Assembly: GCA_016801845.1 (NCBI GenBank)
Contig: CM028914.1
Coordinates: 11,119,772 to 11,183,771 of the forward strand
Origin: Polydactylus sextarius
Lineage: Eukaryota > Chordata > Actinopteri > Polynemidae
Reading direction: 5' to 3'
DNA: 64,000 nucleotides
Positions 49,387-61,259 of this stretch are shown one piece after another. The notes beneath the pieces were generated by a model that had not been told where the DNA came from, made no database searches, and was given only the letters and a program-made list of their open reading frames with translations. Both the position numbers and the translations under genes were made by a program. Position 1 is the stretch's first letter. Every line of letters begins with the position of its first letter.

Positions 49387-49515
49387 GTGTTTTGCTGTTT
49401 CCTTGGATTGTGTGTGTATGTGTGGTATGTAAAGATGCTACAGTGCGTACCCAGAGCTGTGAAGTTTTAACTTCACCCCAGCTACATTTGAGTTGTTTGA
49501 AACGTGGTGAACTTT

Positions 49516-49546
49516 TTTGTTGTTGTTGTTGTTGTTATTGTTGTTT
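49516..49546. repeat. (TTG)n microsatellite
   Basis: About ten TTG units with one TTA. Confidence 0.9.
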
Positions 49547-49955
49547 TGGCCTTAAAATGTTCAAATCAAATGATTCATATCCACCTACATCTGTACAAAC
49601 ATCATGTAAATACGAGTCATTTCATTCATTTCCTAAGAAGAGATGTTTTTGTACCATTCACCACGTGATCGAAACAACAGACGCCATCGCTGGTTACAGA
49701 TTTTCAAAGATTTTGGGAGGGAAAGAGTCAGTGTGTATCATAATATTTGTAAGACCGAGAATTTAATTTAGTGATTTTTGTGGCGACAGACAAGATGTTA
49801 TAGTTTACCTCTGTTTGTACCACGACGTATGCAACGGGGGATCCTCACACATTCTATGCAAAACAAATGGCTATGGAACGAATCATGTCATGAATTTATT
49901 ATACTTTATGTAAACAGTTTGTATTTATGAGCTGAGTTGCAAACTGAACTGTACC

Positions 49956-49961
49956 AATAAA
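49956..49961 (+). promoter_or_regulatory. candidate distal poly(A) signal
   Basis: AATAAA in the context GTACCAATAAAGTTATTTTAA, followed about 20-40 bases later by a T-rich segment. The preceding 150 bases are unique, AT-rich and free of obvious repeats, which fits the end of a long 3' UTR. Which transcript would use it is unknown; sgcd is the nearest upstream + strand gene. Confidence 0.4.
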
Positions 49962-49984
49962 GTTATTTTAAAAAGATGGTTCCC

Positions 49985-52900
49985 TTCTTCTTTCGGGCTG
50001 ATCGTAAACTACACAGTGAACTTGGGCATCAAGCTCATAGACGTCCACAGAGAATTTGATGCTTTTCTTTGTAGACATCATGATAAACTTGTCATCTTTG
50101 GGTTGTGAATAATGATGGTTGACCTTCATCATGTCAACTTTCAGTGTTGTTACAAAAATCAGATGAAATTAAATGTGGTGTTTTCTCTACCGCTCCAGTT
50201 CACTCTAAGTCTACCCATGATTGTTTAGACTATCACAACCATGTTTGTGGGTTGATGTTAGTTCCATCTCAGAGAGTGGATGGATGGACTTTTAAAAAAA
50301 AAAAACATGTCAATATCAAGCAGAATTTTGGGAAAGAAACAGCTTTTCGTTCTGACTCAAGACATTGTCTATGAAGATTGTTGTAGGCTCCATGTTTTAA
50401 AGTGCTGGATAAACTTCATAATATTCTTGTGTTTTAATTAAAACATACATGTACTTTTACTTTCATTAGTGAAGTACATTTAATCATAGATTACTTGTCA
50501 TACTTAAATACAGTAAATACTAGATGTTTAAGACTTTTGGCAGTGCTGTTTGATCAAAACCACAACACATTTACACATAGCATCAGGTTTTTTTTTTTTT
50601 CTCCTTTGGTAAATAAATAAATAAATTCAGTTTTGCAAGACTTGACTTTGTGAACAGGCTGTAATTGCTGCATCTCCTCCACCTGTTTGCCGTGAGGGTC
50701 CTAGTTGATCATCAGGGTAAACAGGCTGCAGCTGAGGCCTGGGAGTGGTTGTGGGTATAAAGAGACCGGTCTCTGCTGGCGGCTGCCTCCATGTACTCTT
50801 TGTTTCCTCAGTGGTTCAGTTCTGCTGAAAGACTTTTGTCTTTGTTGTTTCCTGAAAATGACTTCCTCCTCCACCTGCAGTTGTTTTCTGTTATACAGAC
50901 TGTACATGAGCTAAAAGGCCCAACACACTGGCGTTAACTCCTACAGATGATTTCACTTGTGACTAATTAGGCCTCTTCTCAGGGTTGTGTGGGAGGATAC
51001 AGACTTCACCAGCATCACCACTCTTTGTTTCCACCCCGGTGGTACAGTCAGAACAAATTTACTCTTATGCTGCAGCTAAAAAGAAAGCAGCAGCAGCACA
51101 GTGGTGGATGGTGTGGTTCAGGACCTGTGTCCATGAACCGCAGGTTGATGAGCCCCTGCTCGTCCATGAGCTGTAAAATGAACCGTTCATCAAACACTTC
51201 ATGAGTAATCTCAACCACAACCAAGCAGCATTTCTCACTACAATGATCATTTAATACTGTTTGGGCCTTTAAACCATAATAATAATGACTGTGATAAAGA
51301 CAGCAGTTTCACAGTTGCATTTAAAGACACAGGATGAAAACAGTTGGTGACATTAAAAGAGGTTAAAATACAAATTTAAAAACAAAAAGAGCTGCAACTT
51401 TTAAGACTGTACACAACTGTCTTTTGTTTTAAATCTGGACCACAAGTACCGTGAATTCAGAAATATAAACTGAAAACCAGAGTAGCTGAGCCAGAACAGG
51501 GACTGATGCACTTTAATCTCTCTGCATTTAAAGTTTGTCAGAAAGCCTGGCTGCCTCGTTGTTCAGACTCCACTGATGTTGTGAAATTTCAGTTTCACAA
51601 AACTCTGTAGTAAAACTAGACAGTTAATGCAACAACTGGAAAGTCGGGTTGAAACAAGCTATGTGAAGAATTGGAGTCAAAACATGATGGACATGGATTT
51701 TTTTGTTTTTTTTTTTCTCTTCCAGAACTAATTGTTACTGTATCAGATATGATGAACTATAGAATTGTACTTCCTTTTTGTAATACCATCACTAACACCG
51801 GGTGCATTATACATTTTTATATATAGCTGAAAAGGGAAAAAAATCTTATATTAAAGTACAACAATACATAGTAAATGCATTGTAGGCTATACATTATCTC
51901 ATAAAACGAAAAAAGATATTGCGAGGGGACCCTATAAAAAGGCTCTAAAATTAGTGAAAAAACGTTAACAAAAATTTTCTAAAAACAAACAACGGAGCTG
52001 TTAATTTCTTTCATCTGCCTGTTCATTGTTTGGTGAAGACCATCTCCCTGAATCCACCTGATGGCATATACAAGCAAAGGTGTGTGTGTGTACCGTTATT
52101 TAATTTTGTTTATTTTATAAACTGCTGACACAGCTTTGCTTGTGGTTTTCCTCCCCCTGCTGGTTGAGAGGCACTAGCTTTTCCGATCTTTTTGTCTTCA
52201 TCTGCTTCTGTTTCTCCTTCCTTTCTTCGCCTACAGAAGGAATCACGAGTCCCCTACAACAGACTCTGTATTCACAAGGAGAGAAACAATGGTCACATTC
52301 ACACATCACTACATGAGGGCGAACGTCTATTAAATGCAAATGTCTCATCTACGGTTCTTTTATGAACTGTGAAGGGCATCTCTGTCCCGAGTCGCAGTTT
52401 CTCACGCTAACGTTTCTGTGCATTTATTTCTGAAAAGGTCAATGTTCAGCGATCATAGTGAAACGCTGAAGCCAACACTGAAACCAAGCACCAGATCACT
52501 AATTAGCAGCTTCTGATCTTTTTAGCCCATTTAGCTTATCTTTTCTCTAATACACAGCTGGTGAAGAAAGCAGAATGTGTAGCAGCTATACTTGTGTTTT
52601 TCTTCAACATGCGATATAAGATTGCATGTTCATACTGGGAGTAAATGAGGTCATAAGGCACTGATGAGAATACTTAGAGGCATGAGGACTTTTTTTTTCT
52701 TATGCTAATCATTTTTTGCAACGTCCCACAAATTTATCTTGTGGTCTCTGACCTTTATTTAACATTTTCAATCACATTGAACTTTGCTGAAACCAACTGT
52801 TGCATCCATCTCCATCTCGTTTTGATGCCTCTATTAAATTAAGTTTTTGTTTTATTTTAGTCAGAGGTGTGTTTTTTTTTTTTTTCTTACCTGCTCACAT

Positions 52901-54600
52901 TGAGGCAGTGACTCTGTAAACTCTCTGTTAACATGATGAAGAGGCTTTAATGGAAAGAGGCTGTAAACTGCATGAGGCTGCAGTTCAAGCTGTGGACTAA
53001 TGAGCTGCAGGTGTTCCAGTGATCGAATGCTGTAGAACAGGAGTTACTTCCTGTTTTTAAACTTTGTGTCCCCTGCTTCATCATGAGAGAGAGAGAGGAA
53101 AAACATCAGTTTTCTAAGTTTATACTGAAGTTGTTAAGTGAGAAAATGGTTGAACTGGGCTGCAAAGTTGTTAAAACTTTGACTAATGGTCATTTTATTT
53201 TCTGTAAACCAGTCAAACTGTGGTACTCTGGGAGAAAGGATCACTAAAACTGCAGGTTTAAGTCACAGCGTATTTGATGTTTGCTTGTATAAACTTATGT
53301 TAACTGCTCTATTGGTCATTATTTGTGGCAATAAAATCTGGTTTATATCAGAATGTACTGCCAAAATGATAAACTATCACAAAGTTTGATGTCTTTTAGT
53401 TTATACTGAAAGTTTCAAAATGCTCTACAGATCCAAGTAAAGCATACAAAGTTAAAATGATAATGCATAATAAAAAAATTTAAAAAAAAAACAACACACA
53501 ATAAAATGCACAGATGTGTCTTTAAGCTGCCTTTTTAAAAGTCTCGTTAAAGGATAATTTTGGCAATTTCTGACTGTTTTTGGCTGTAAGTACATTTGAC
53601 ACTGAAACATCTGAACACAAGCAATTATAAATAATCATGAAACTTTCTTAGAAACTTTCTTACCTTTTTGGATTTAACATGTGGTTTAAAAAAAAAAAAA
53701 ACAAAACAAAAAAAACTCTAACATGCACTTTTATCACAGCAGTGGATCAGAACCGAACAATGTACAAGAGGTATTTTTTGACCACAAAGCAAATTCTGTT
53801 TGAAGCCATTTTACAAAAGATGCCTTGGTAAAGTTAAAACTGACCCAGGAAACCAGTTTTCCTATCAACTATTAGACATGAGCTGGTAAACTTGTGTAAC
53901 CAAAGTGTTGGAATGCGAGCGAAATAAAACAGAAAAGATAAGCAACTGGTGGGCAGGTTGGTAACTATTCACTTGATTTTGACCGACTTGTGGCCTGATC
54001 CTCGGTGAGTGTTACTGCTCTGTGGAGCTGGAAAGTATTAAAAAGGAAGCATGCTCAAACAGAGGGAAATGTGTGGGTGAATGTGAGACTGCTGGGAGAC
54101 ATGAGGTTGATGATCTCCTCCCAGGCTTCCCGCCTTGTTGGGATGTAAACAGACAAATACAAAGGCGCTGTTTTAATATCAACTAAAATCAACATGCTTC
54201 TTAAATCAGCTCAGTGTGTGGTGATGATTTAGTGGCTACACGTTGATGCTTGACATTAAAACGTCTCCAGTTAAACGTAATTAAGTCAGATTTTCTTCTT
54301 TCGTCCATAAAATGTGACTTGTTAAACTCGTCTCTCTGCAGCTAACTTTTTTGTTCTTTAAGGGAAACTGACATTGAACTTCATTGTGTGTGTTTCACAG
54401 TTAAATCAAAACTGTTAACTATTATTCAGGATTATGGATAATACAGTATGTGTTCCTTGTATTTCGACATTAGCTGGTTCCCAATTCAAAGGCTGCATCA
54501 TTAATTAAGTGGATACATCATAGGTCACATTTTATCTGCAAAACATAAACTAAATGTTGACTTTTAAGCACTGAAATGTTCTTTAGGCTCAAAAGTCTCA
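49985..54600. other. apparently intergenic AT-rich DNA
   Basis: No exon or gene could be supported. Contents noticed: a TATAAA directly abutting a 14-bp palindrome (50756-50774), poly(T) tracts at 50.59, 51.70 and 52.87 kb, a GT tract at 52.08 kb, and a 77-codon minus-strand frame (52115-52348) with no recognisable domain. The rest is unremarkable. Confidence 0.5.
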
Positions 54601-54620
54601 TTTTGTTTGGCCGCGTCATC
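54450..54620 (-). repeat. dispersed repeat fragment, related to 41.6 kb
   Basis: Contains TTCCCAATTCAAAGGCTGCA and, in reverse complement, TTTGCAGATAAAATGTGACC, both shared in diverged form with 41.6 kb. CCAATTC(A/G)AAGGCTGCATC is a common fish DNA-transposon terminus phrase. Confidence 0.45.
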
Positions 54621-54689
54621 AGTCAACTCGGAGTGAACATTTGTAAGAATATTTATGGAGGGCAGGAGTTAAGTGCTGTGAGAGGAAAA

Positions 54690-55230
54690 GACTGTACAAA
54701 CTCAAATCAACACCGTCTGTAACTGTGGCGAAATGTACAATCTCTCCCCATATGATGAAGAACTCATGGCGCTGAACAGCCAACAGAGGGAGTAGCTACT
54801 GGGAGAGCAGCATTATGTACATCACTGAGACGTGCCAGCAGACGGGGGGTCTAATGAAACTGGCAAGAGGAAGGACGTGGGGAACACAATGTTTGTTGAG
54901 GAGAGATGATGTAACCTGGGGCATATCAGTGTTACTGAGTAGCGCTGGTCACAGGACACATAGCGTTTGGCCACGCTACATCATGAGAAAGTTCTCACAT
55001 GTCATCGTGATAACTCTGTTGGCCAACGCTACAGCTACCTGTGTCATGTCCCAGCTGAAAACGTTGCACCACAAACCTTCCTCCTCATCTCTGGAGACAT
55101 GCACCTTTTTCTTTTTTTTTATATACCCTATTTATTTTTTTTCCTGTTGATCTCTTCATGATTTTTTTTTTATGCTGTCAAACTGATAAATTTCCCTTTG
55201 TGGAACAAATAAAAATATATTCTTTTCTAT
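54690..55230 (+). mobile_element. non-LTR retrotransposon: partial endonuclease fused to 3' tail
   Basis: Frameshifted + strand reading shows pieces of a LINE endonuclease in order: ELMALNSQQRE, then (S)IMYITETCQQ (catalytic-region phrase ITET), a GHISV piece, KFSHVIVITLL, ANATATC and FLLISGDM. The SGD-type motif is the usual (G/S)GDFN(H) of apurinic-type endonucleases with the FN lost. Directly after it, at 55125-55230, comes a typical fish LINE 3' end: CTGTCAAACTGATAAATTTC, CCTTTGTGGAACAAATAAA. The reverse transcriptase between them is absent, so the copy has a very large internal deletion or is a non-autonomous derivative. Confidence 0.7.
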
Positions 55231-55786
55231 TTTTTAAACTTGTACATCAAAAGCTGTTGGTGTTTCCAGCACACTTCATGTGATTTTCTGTTTAAACCCA
55301 GAAGACCCAGCATTACAATGGTGAGTGTTGGAAACAAGGATCATTGGAGGGAAAAAGTCGACATCTTGAATTGTTGGTTTTATTGAAGTTTGGATGAAGA
55401 TGTTAGCACCACTCTCACATCTTCCAGTAATTTATTTTTAATAATATTTTTTTCACAAATCTGTCAGAAAGTAAATAATCCTTAAAATGGTGAACTCTGG
55501 CTTCAATGAGCTGGTTGAGTTTGAGATTTTTCTCTAATTTGTTCATAATTTACTGACACTCAGATTTATGGGTAATTTTATTTTGAAAAAACAAACAAAT
55601 TCATGGTGATTAACAGTATTAAATCTATAAAGACAACTGAATTGTCTTCAATTTTCTGTCTGAAAATGATTATAAACCAGTTTATATGTAGTTAGCTACA
55701 ATTATTTGTTCTCTTGAAATTTTATATTAAAATGTGCAAATGAGAAGTTTTGCTGCGATATGTGTGTGTTTGTGTGGTTTTTTGTT

Positions 55787-55972
55787 TTTTTTTTTTTTTT
55801 TTTTTTTTTCTTTCTGTAGTTAATGTCTTCCAGTCAGGGTTCTGGATTTTTCCTGTGAATGTGAGTAATTTGCTGATCGCTGTGAGATCAGTGAATTTTC
55901 GTTAGCTTGATTTTTGTTTTCCTGTCTCATGTAGCTTCAGAAGAAATCTCTCTGTGTGGTTGGGTAAATTCT

Positions 55973-56004
<32 letters not shown>
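55787..56004. repeat. two poly(T) runs
   Basis: Runs of about 24 (55787-55810) and about 27 (55977-56004) T residues. Confidence 0.9.
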
Positions 56005-57185
56005 CTTTAAGTATTTTCTGAGCTTGTGGCCTGTGGGAGACCTCATTTTTATTCTATTGTTAGCAGAATAGACAGCTGGTTGGAGACAAGTGCCAGTTTA
56101 TGCTCCATTGATTGTGCAAGTGCTGCTCATGAGCCTCTTTATTTTATTTATTTATTTATTCATGTTTTTTGAAGGCTCTCGGATTGTCTCGCTATTCAAT
56201 GATCGTGAGGTAAGATTAGAAAGTTTGTCTCTAAAACATTCATATTTGTCACTGATCAGAACAAAGTGTGTAAATTATATCATCTGCGTTTTCTGTGTTT
56301 GACAACAATGTGTAACTGTGAGAGGTCTGAACTGTGGGTCAAGTGGAAAAACTAAACCTCCCTTTGTCATTTTAATGTTCTCTTAAAAAAAAAAAAAAAG
56401 CAGCTCACTGGACCCAAACACTGTTGAACAGTGAGTTTGATGCAGACATCTTTCTGCTGCCAGCTCGGCTTTAAGAGGAGATTTAAAACGACACAGTGTC
56501 TGTCAAACCTTACTCACTACAACGCTGTAATGTCGTATTGTATAAATGTGGTTTCACTCTGATGAGCAACGGGGGAAAAAAAACAAACAAATGTAGAACC
56601 AACCAGATGGCAACTCTAATGCCTTGACTCGTTAAGTCTTTTTTTTTTCGTCACAAATAAATGACAAATATGAAACATGAGCTGTGTCTCATATCGAGCA
56701 CTGGATGTGGACCATGTTGAGGTGTCATTTTGAAGGTTACAATGGTTCAGTCTTTCACAAATATTCAGACGTATCCCAAGATCCATTGCAGCACAGCAAT
56801 CGATTGTCAAATGGACATTCAGTTGAAGCTAGACTGGGTCCGTAATGAAATAACTGAACAATATTTCTAATCATAGGTTTTATATTGTAATGGTTGTGAA
56901 CTTTTAGGCACTGTGGTGACTTGGCAAAAGGATTCTAGGATCTAGATTGTGTTATCTCATTCAGCCGTAGCTTAAATAGACCTCAATCAATGGTCGCTAT
57001 CGGTCAGACCTTTATCGATCCGATCTGCGAAAGGATGCAGCCGCTGAACTGAGACGCTACTTTATCACTTATATTTCACATCAGAACTATTCACACCAGC
57101 AGTGACATGACTTTGTTCAAGACTTTGTTTCAGTCACAACAGCTTGTGCTTCAGAAAAGCAGAAGACCCACTTTGCAGGGCACCG

Positions 57186-57283
57186 TTTTTTTTTTTTATT
57201 TTTGTTTTTTTTTTTTTAAATGATTAATTGCAGTAATGAGTCTATTTAAAAAAAAATAAAAAAAAAAACAAAAAAAAAAAAAA
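57186..57283. repeat. T-rich/A-rich foldback
   Basis: A T-rich arm interrupted by A and G, then TTTAAATGA, is followed about 20 bp later by TCTATTTAAA and an A-rich arm interrupted by T and C. The interruptions and the TTTAAAT ends roughly mirror each other. Confidence 0.6.
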
Positions 57284-57639
57284 CATTTTCTCTGGGGGAA
57301 AAAAAAAGATTTTCTCACTTTTCAGTGTAAAAAGACAAAAGATGCTGTTTCTCTTTGAATGGCAGCTTCTTCCTTTCAATAAGAGCTGACAGAACATTTT
57401 ATTTCAGTGATATTGCATTAATTCCTTTGAGTGTTGGTTCAAAGTCCCAGTTATTCAACTTTCAGCTCGTCTTTTCAGCCCGCAGAAGAAAAGACATTGG
57501 CTCCGCTTTTATTTATTAAATGAATCTGTACTTTAACACTGCTGCACACATCATTGCACAAATGAAATAGATGAAATATTTAATAGAGTCCTGCAGGATA
57601 ATTTTTGTTTTCCAACAGGCGACCGACTCGCCAGCTGCA

Positions 57640-57745
57640 GAGGCATCTGGAGGCAACAGGGAGTCAGTGTCCTGCTCAAGGACACTTCAGCAGGAAGCTG
57701 TACCTGGTGTCTTTAACCTTATAGCACTCAGCTGTGTTCTGTAAA
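57640..57745. repeat. fish repeat fragment (GTCCTGCTCAAGGACACTTC type)
   Basis: TGTCCTGCTCAAGGACACTTCAGCAGG resembles the (T/C)CTTGCTCAAGGGCACCTCAG phrase of a common fish repeat; another copy is at 58.1 kb. Short. Confidence 0.4.
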
Positions 57746-58014
57746 GACGAATGTGAAGACGCATTTAAAGATGGATGACACAGCTCCACTTCCTGCCACC
57801 GTATAAAGATGAAGCAGATTCTAGATACAAATGTGGCCATTTTGTGTTGCCAGAGACTGTGAGGTGGTCATCCTGTAGATGCATCCACCCATCTTGGTCC
57901 TGAGGCAATCTTTTATGAATCGTGACATTTCAATGTATTTTTGTAACCTCGATGTTATGGTTTGGCCTCTGTCCCATCTGCTGTACTGCTGCCAGACACA
58001 ATGGGGTGATCCAC

Positions 58015-58275
58015 ATTTTTTTTTTTTTTTTGTGAAAGTGGAAAAAAATGATTACATTGACAGCACACTTTGCAAACAATGAAATTTCACCTCCGTATTT
58101 AACCCATCACCACGTGAGCAGGGGTCAGCGCCCAGGGAGCATGTGTGGGGACAGTACCTTGCTCAAAGATACCTCAGTGGGACCTTGGCAGTTGGTGGAT
58201 TTGAACCTGTGACCTCCCAGATCCGAGTCCACTTCCTCAGGCACCAGGCCACCACTCGCACTTTTCTTCTGTAGA
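58015..58275 (-). mobile_element. fish retroelement-type repeat (TTGCTCAAAGATACCTCAGT)
   Basis: Contains GCGCCCAGGGAGCA, ACCTTGCTCAAAGATACCTC, GATTTGAACCTGTGACCTCC and GGCACCAGGCCACC, in the order of the common fish repeat (CTTGCTCAAGGGCACCTCAG...GGATTCGAACC...AGGCCAC). No ORF. The two minus-strand frames here are artefacts of the repeat. Confidence 0.6.
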
Positions 58276-58979
58276 GCACACAAACAGTGAAACCAAGATA
58301 GTTCAGGATAATTAAAAAAAAACATATTGTTAACAATGAAGTCAAAGTAGAAAAATTGTAAGAGCAACGAAAATAAATAAAACAAAACTGGCTCAGAATT
58401 TGTAATGAAATGTAAAGATGACTCAAATCTGCACATAATAATTTACATGTGACAAAATTATAATGCCAACAGACCATTACAAACTCTGTTACAGCACATT
58501 TGAAACTGAAGGATACTTCAGGATACTAGAAGTTTTAAGTGTTTGTTGGTGTTTTGAAATGTTTGTAGCTAATGATGCCAATGTAGCCATTGTTATGTTT
58601 TAAGTCTTATAATGCTTCTTATCTAGATGCAGTGTGACTTCAATTAAAATTAAAACTGAAAATGAACCAAACGCACCAAAGTATATCATCTTAACGTGTC
58701 TGGTTGACTTGTCATTGTGACCTTTGGATTAAAGCCTCTTTCCTGTTTCTTGTATCATTTTCTCATTTTAATTCACACTTCAGTTGTAAATATTTGGACT
58801 ATTTTCACTTTTTACAACTGAAGGAAACTTAGGTCTGCATCACTTTGAGGTCCTGAAGACTCAAACACACAATGATGTAGAAACACAAACTCAGACAGCT
58901 GAGTTATCTACCCAGCATTAATTGAGTTTACACACACAAAAAAAAAAACAGTAAAAAATAAAGTAAAAACACTCTTCAC

Positions 58980-59260
58980 ATCATGAAGGCTGAAGCAGAA
59001 TTAGCCACAGATTGTGTCGAATTCAGAGGAAGAGGTTGTTTAATCAGCTCCTATCATGAACTTGGAAGAGGGGAAATACAGATGGCCATGTTTTCCAAGG
59101 AGGAAGGGCGGGTGAAACAAGTGATGTCGAGTGAAAGAAGAGGGAGTAAAAGTGGAGGAGCGATGGAATGAGTTGAATAAATGAGGAGGGTGAGTGTGAG
59201 GAGGGAAGATGGAGTCAGTGGAGAGTGAGAGGAGAAGTGTGGGGGTGAATTAATGTCTGA
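58980..59260. repeat. purine-rich tract
   Basis: About 280 bp dominated by GGA/GAG/GTGAG on the + strand. Produces a spurious open frame. Confidence 0.6.
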
Positions 59261-60254
59261 GCTGGTTTAATTAAATCAAAGACTGTGATTGTGTATAAAC
59301 ACTGACCTCCAGTAAGGAGACGTTTGTTCTTTCGTAGCTGTTTTCCTTCTTAGACTGGTGTTGTTTCCTCTCAGACCTTTTTTTGTTATCTGGCTTCACT
59401 TGTCTGAACAAACAGTCGCGATGACAGCAGCTATCAAATTATAATATAATTTAAACTTGATCCAACTTAAAAGCAACAGGCACTGACCATAGACATTAGA
59501 TATTGACGGACGACATCAGAGTTCCCAAAAAGTCACCAGCCCCCTGGTGTAAGTGTGTAAGTAGAGTGTAAGTCACTGTCCAAACTGAAATATAAAAGTT
59601 TGGCTTTTTTTATTAATTTCTTGATGTTATAAAAACACTTCAACACAATCATGTCACTAAGGTTTTAGCATAATTTTTTAGTACAGTGGGAGGATGTGGT
59701 GCTGCATCATCCATCTTTACAAGCAGTCATCGGTGTTGACAAATGGACACAGACGAAGAGACGCTCATGAGCTCATATTGTTCTTTTTTTCTAAAGTTTC
59801 CATGCCATTAAGCACAGATCCTTGTTGATGTCAATAATCCCACATCATATCTTTAGTTATAAATTAGGGCCACTGATTAATTATTATACCAAAGTGGGCT
59901 GATGGCGTGGTAAGACACTCCAGACATGACCTGGAAGTGGATGAATCACCTGCAGAGACGGAGCTGATTCATGTTAATGAGAGTTGTTTTACTTTGATAT
60001 GTTACATTGATGAAGGACTGTGAATAAAGATGGACGATATCACCTCCACTTCGCCCCTCAAATTCCAAGACTGAAGCAACTGGTTGCAGATTGTCAAAGA
60101 TACTTCAGAGTTAATTTCATTCCAGCTCTCAGTCTGATGCGACTTCAGCCTACTCAGACTCTTCACAATGGCAGTTATCCTCCTCTTAAACGTCCCTGCT
60201 GTTCACAGTAATTACAGACTGATGCATAACGTCCATTTCTCCCAGCAACCATCA

Positions 60255-60370
60255 CTTTTTTTTAGCACTTTTGTATTTTATTTTTATTTTCATATTTTTA
60301 TTTTATATTTTTTGGCTTTTATTTTTATTTTTTATTTTTTTTTATTTTGGCTCACATTTTCCAAAAAGTT
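60255..60370. repeat. T-rich (TTTTA)n-like low complexity
   Basis: Repeated TTTTATTTTTATTT units. The Phe/Tyr/Ile-rich frame across it is not a gene. Confidence 0.9.
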
Positions 60371-60599
60371 TTACATTTTCTTTGTAATTTGATCAAAGCC
60401 TGGATCTTAAACAAAATAGCGTCTATGAATCTGAATTGGTTTGAGTCAAACTTTGATTTGACTTTGATTTAATAGTTTTTTTTTGTTTTGTTTTTTTTTC
60501 TTCTCTTTGAATTTGGTTGTGTTGGAAGTACTGTTCATCACATTTTAAGAAATTCCTTCTTTTTTTTTTTTCAAACTTCTCACAAACTCTGAGATCACT

Positions 60600-60960
60600 T
60601 TAGATGTTGGTGATCATAGGTCAGTCACTTGGTCACTCACCTTGGTGTTCCCATGGAATTGCTTTCACAAAAATACAAATGTGTTTTGTGAGGTCCCTAT
60701 AACCTTTGACCACCAAAATCTAATCAGTTCATATGAGTCTTTGGTTAAAATCAGTGATCTCTCAGGGCTGCCTTGAAGGGAATTTCTGAAGAATTCAGAA
60801 CCAATGCACTTTTTGGACAGAGTGAAAATATTCCTTCAAGGTTTTGTTCACAAGAGGACATGAAGCTCAAAGTGACCTTCATGTCCTAATTTATTCATGT
60901 GAGAATTTGTCTTTCAATAGACAAGTGACAACTTTCTGTGATTGGCTAAAATATCTCTGT
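60600..60960. repeat. fish interspersed repeat
   Basis: ACCTTTGACCACCAAAATCT then AATCAGTTCATATGAGTC is an almost exact match to a phrase seen very often in percomorph genomes (...CTAATCAGTTCATCCTTGAGTCC...). A, less similar, relative lies at 26.05-26.26 kb. Non-coding. Confidence 0.6.
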
Positions 60961-61099
60961 CTGTAACAAAGCAAAAATAGATTCAATGACTTGACTTGAA
61001 ACCTAGGATGTTAGAACTGTTTCTCCATGGATCAGACATTGAGTCTTTCTCAGTGTTTCTGCAGAACAGAGCTGCTTTATACTGACAGAAAGAAGCAGT

Positions 61100-61215
61100 G
61101 TCAGGGTGAGAGCTGCTGCCCAGAGAGCAGTTAGACGGCTGGTAATCAAGACGGAGATTGGCTTAACAGCTCAATTAGCAGCCATAATTAAAACACTCGC
61201 TCACATACCGATAGC
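61100..61215. other. candidate conserved non-coding element
   Basis: Low-repeat DNA including TGGTAATCAAGACGGAGATT, GGCTTAACAGCTCAATTAGC and AGCCATAATTAAAAC, rich in homeodomain-type TAAT/ATTA cores. It ends at the CT/CA microsatellite (61222-61252). No open frame. Enhancer role is inferred. Confidence 0.3.
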
Positions 61216-61221
61216 ATGCAC

Positions 61222-61229
<8 letters not shown>

Positions 61230-61252
<23 letters not shown>
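61230..61252. repeat. (CA)n microsatellite
   Basis: About 11 CA units after a short CT run. Confidence 0.95.
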
Positions 61253-61259
61253 TGAAGCT

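Larger units (their letters stand above)
43891..49955 (+). other. possible extended sgcd 3' UTR or downstream flank
   Basis: No gene was recognised here. The stretch contains poly(T) and poly(A) runs (44.05 and 44.15 kb), a low-repeat block at 46.26-46.46 kb, a degenerate tandem array (46.93-48.78 kb), a TTTG microsatellite (49.14 kb) and 3'-UTR-like DNA from about 48.95 kb with two more AATAAA signals. If the distal signals belong to sgcd, the whole stretch is transcribed as a UTR of about 9.3 kb. Otherwise it is intergenic. Confidence 0.35.

Noticed and set aside
52115..52348. 77-codon minus-strand frame, Cys-rich start, Lys/Glu-rich end, stop followed by AATAAA
   Set aside because: No recognisable domain and no upstream exon found. 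The AATAAA lies in an AT-rich stretch where it is expected by chance, and the frame overlaps a CCCCCTGCTGG phrase common in fish DNA.
58200..58260. tRNA B-box-like GATTTGAACCTGTGACC
   Set aside because: No A box at the right distance and no cloverleaf. It belongs to a known type of fish repeat.
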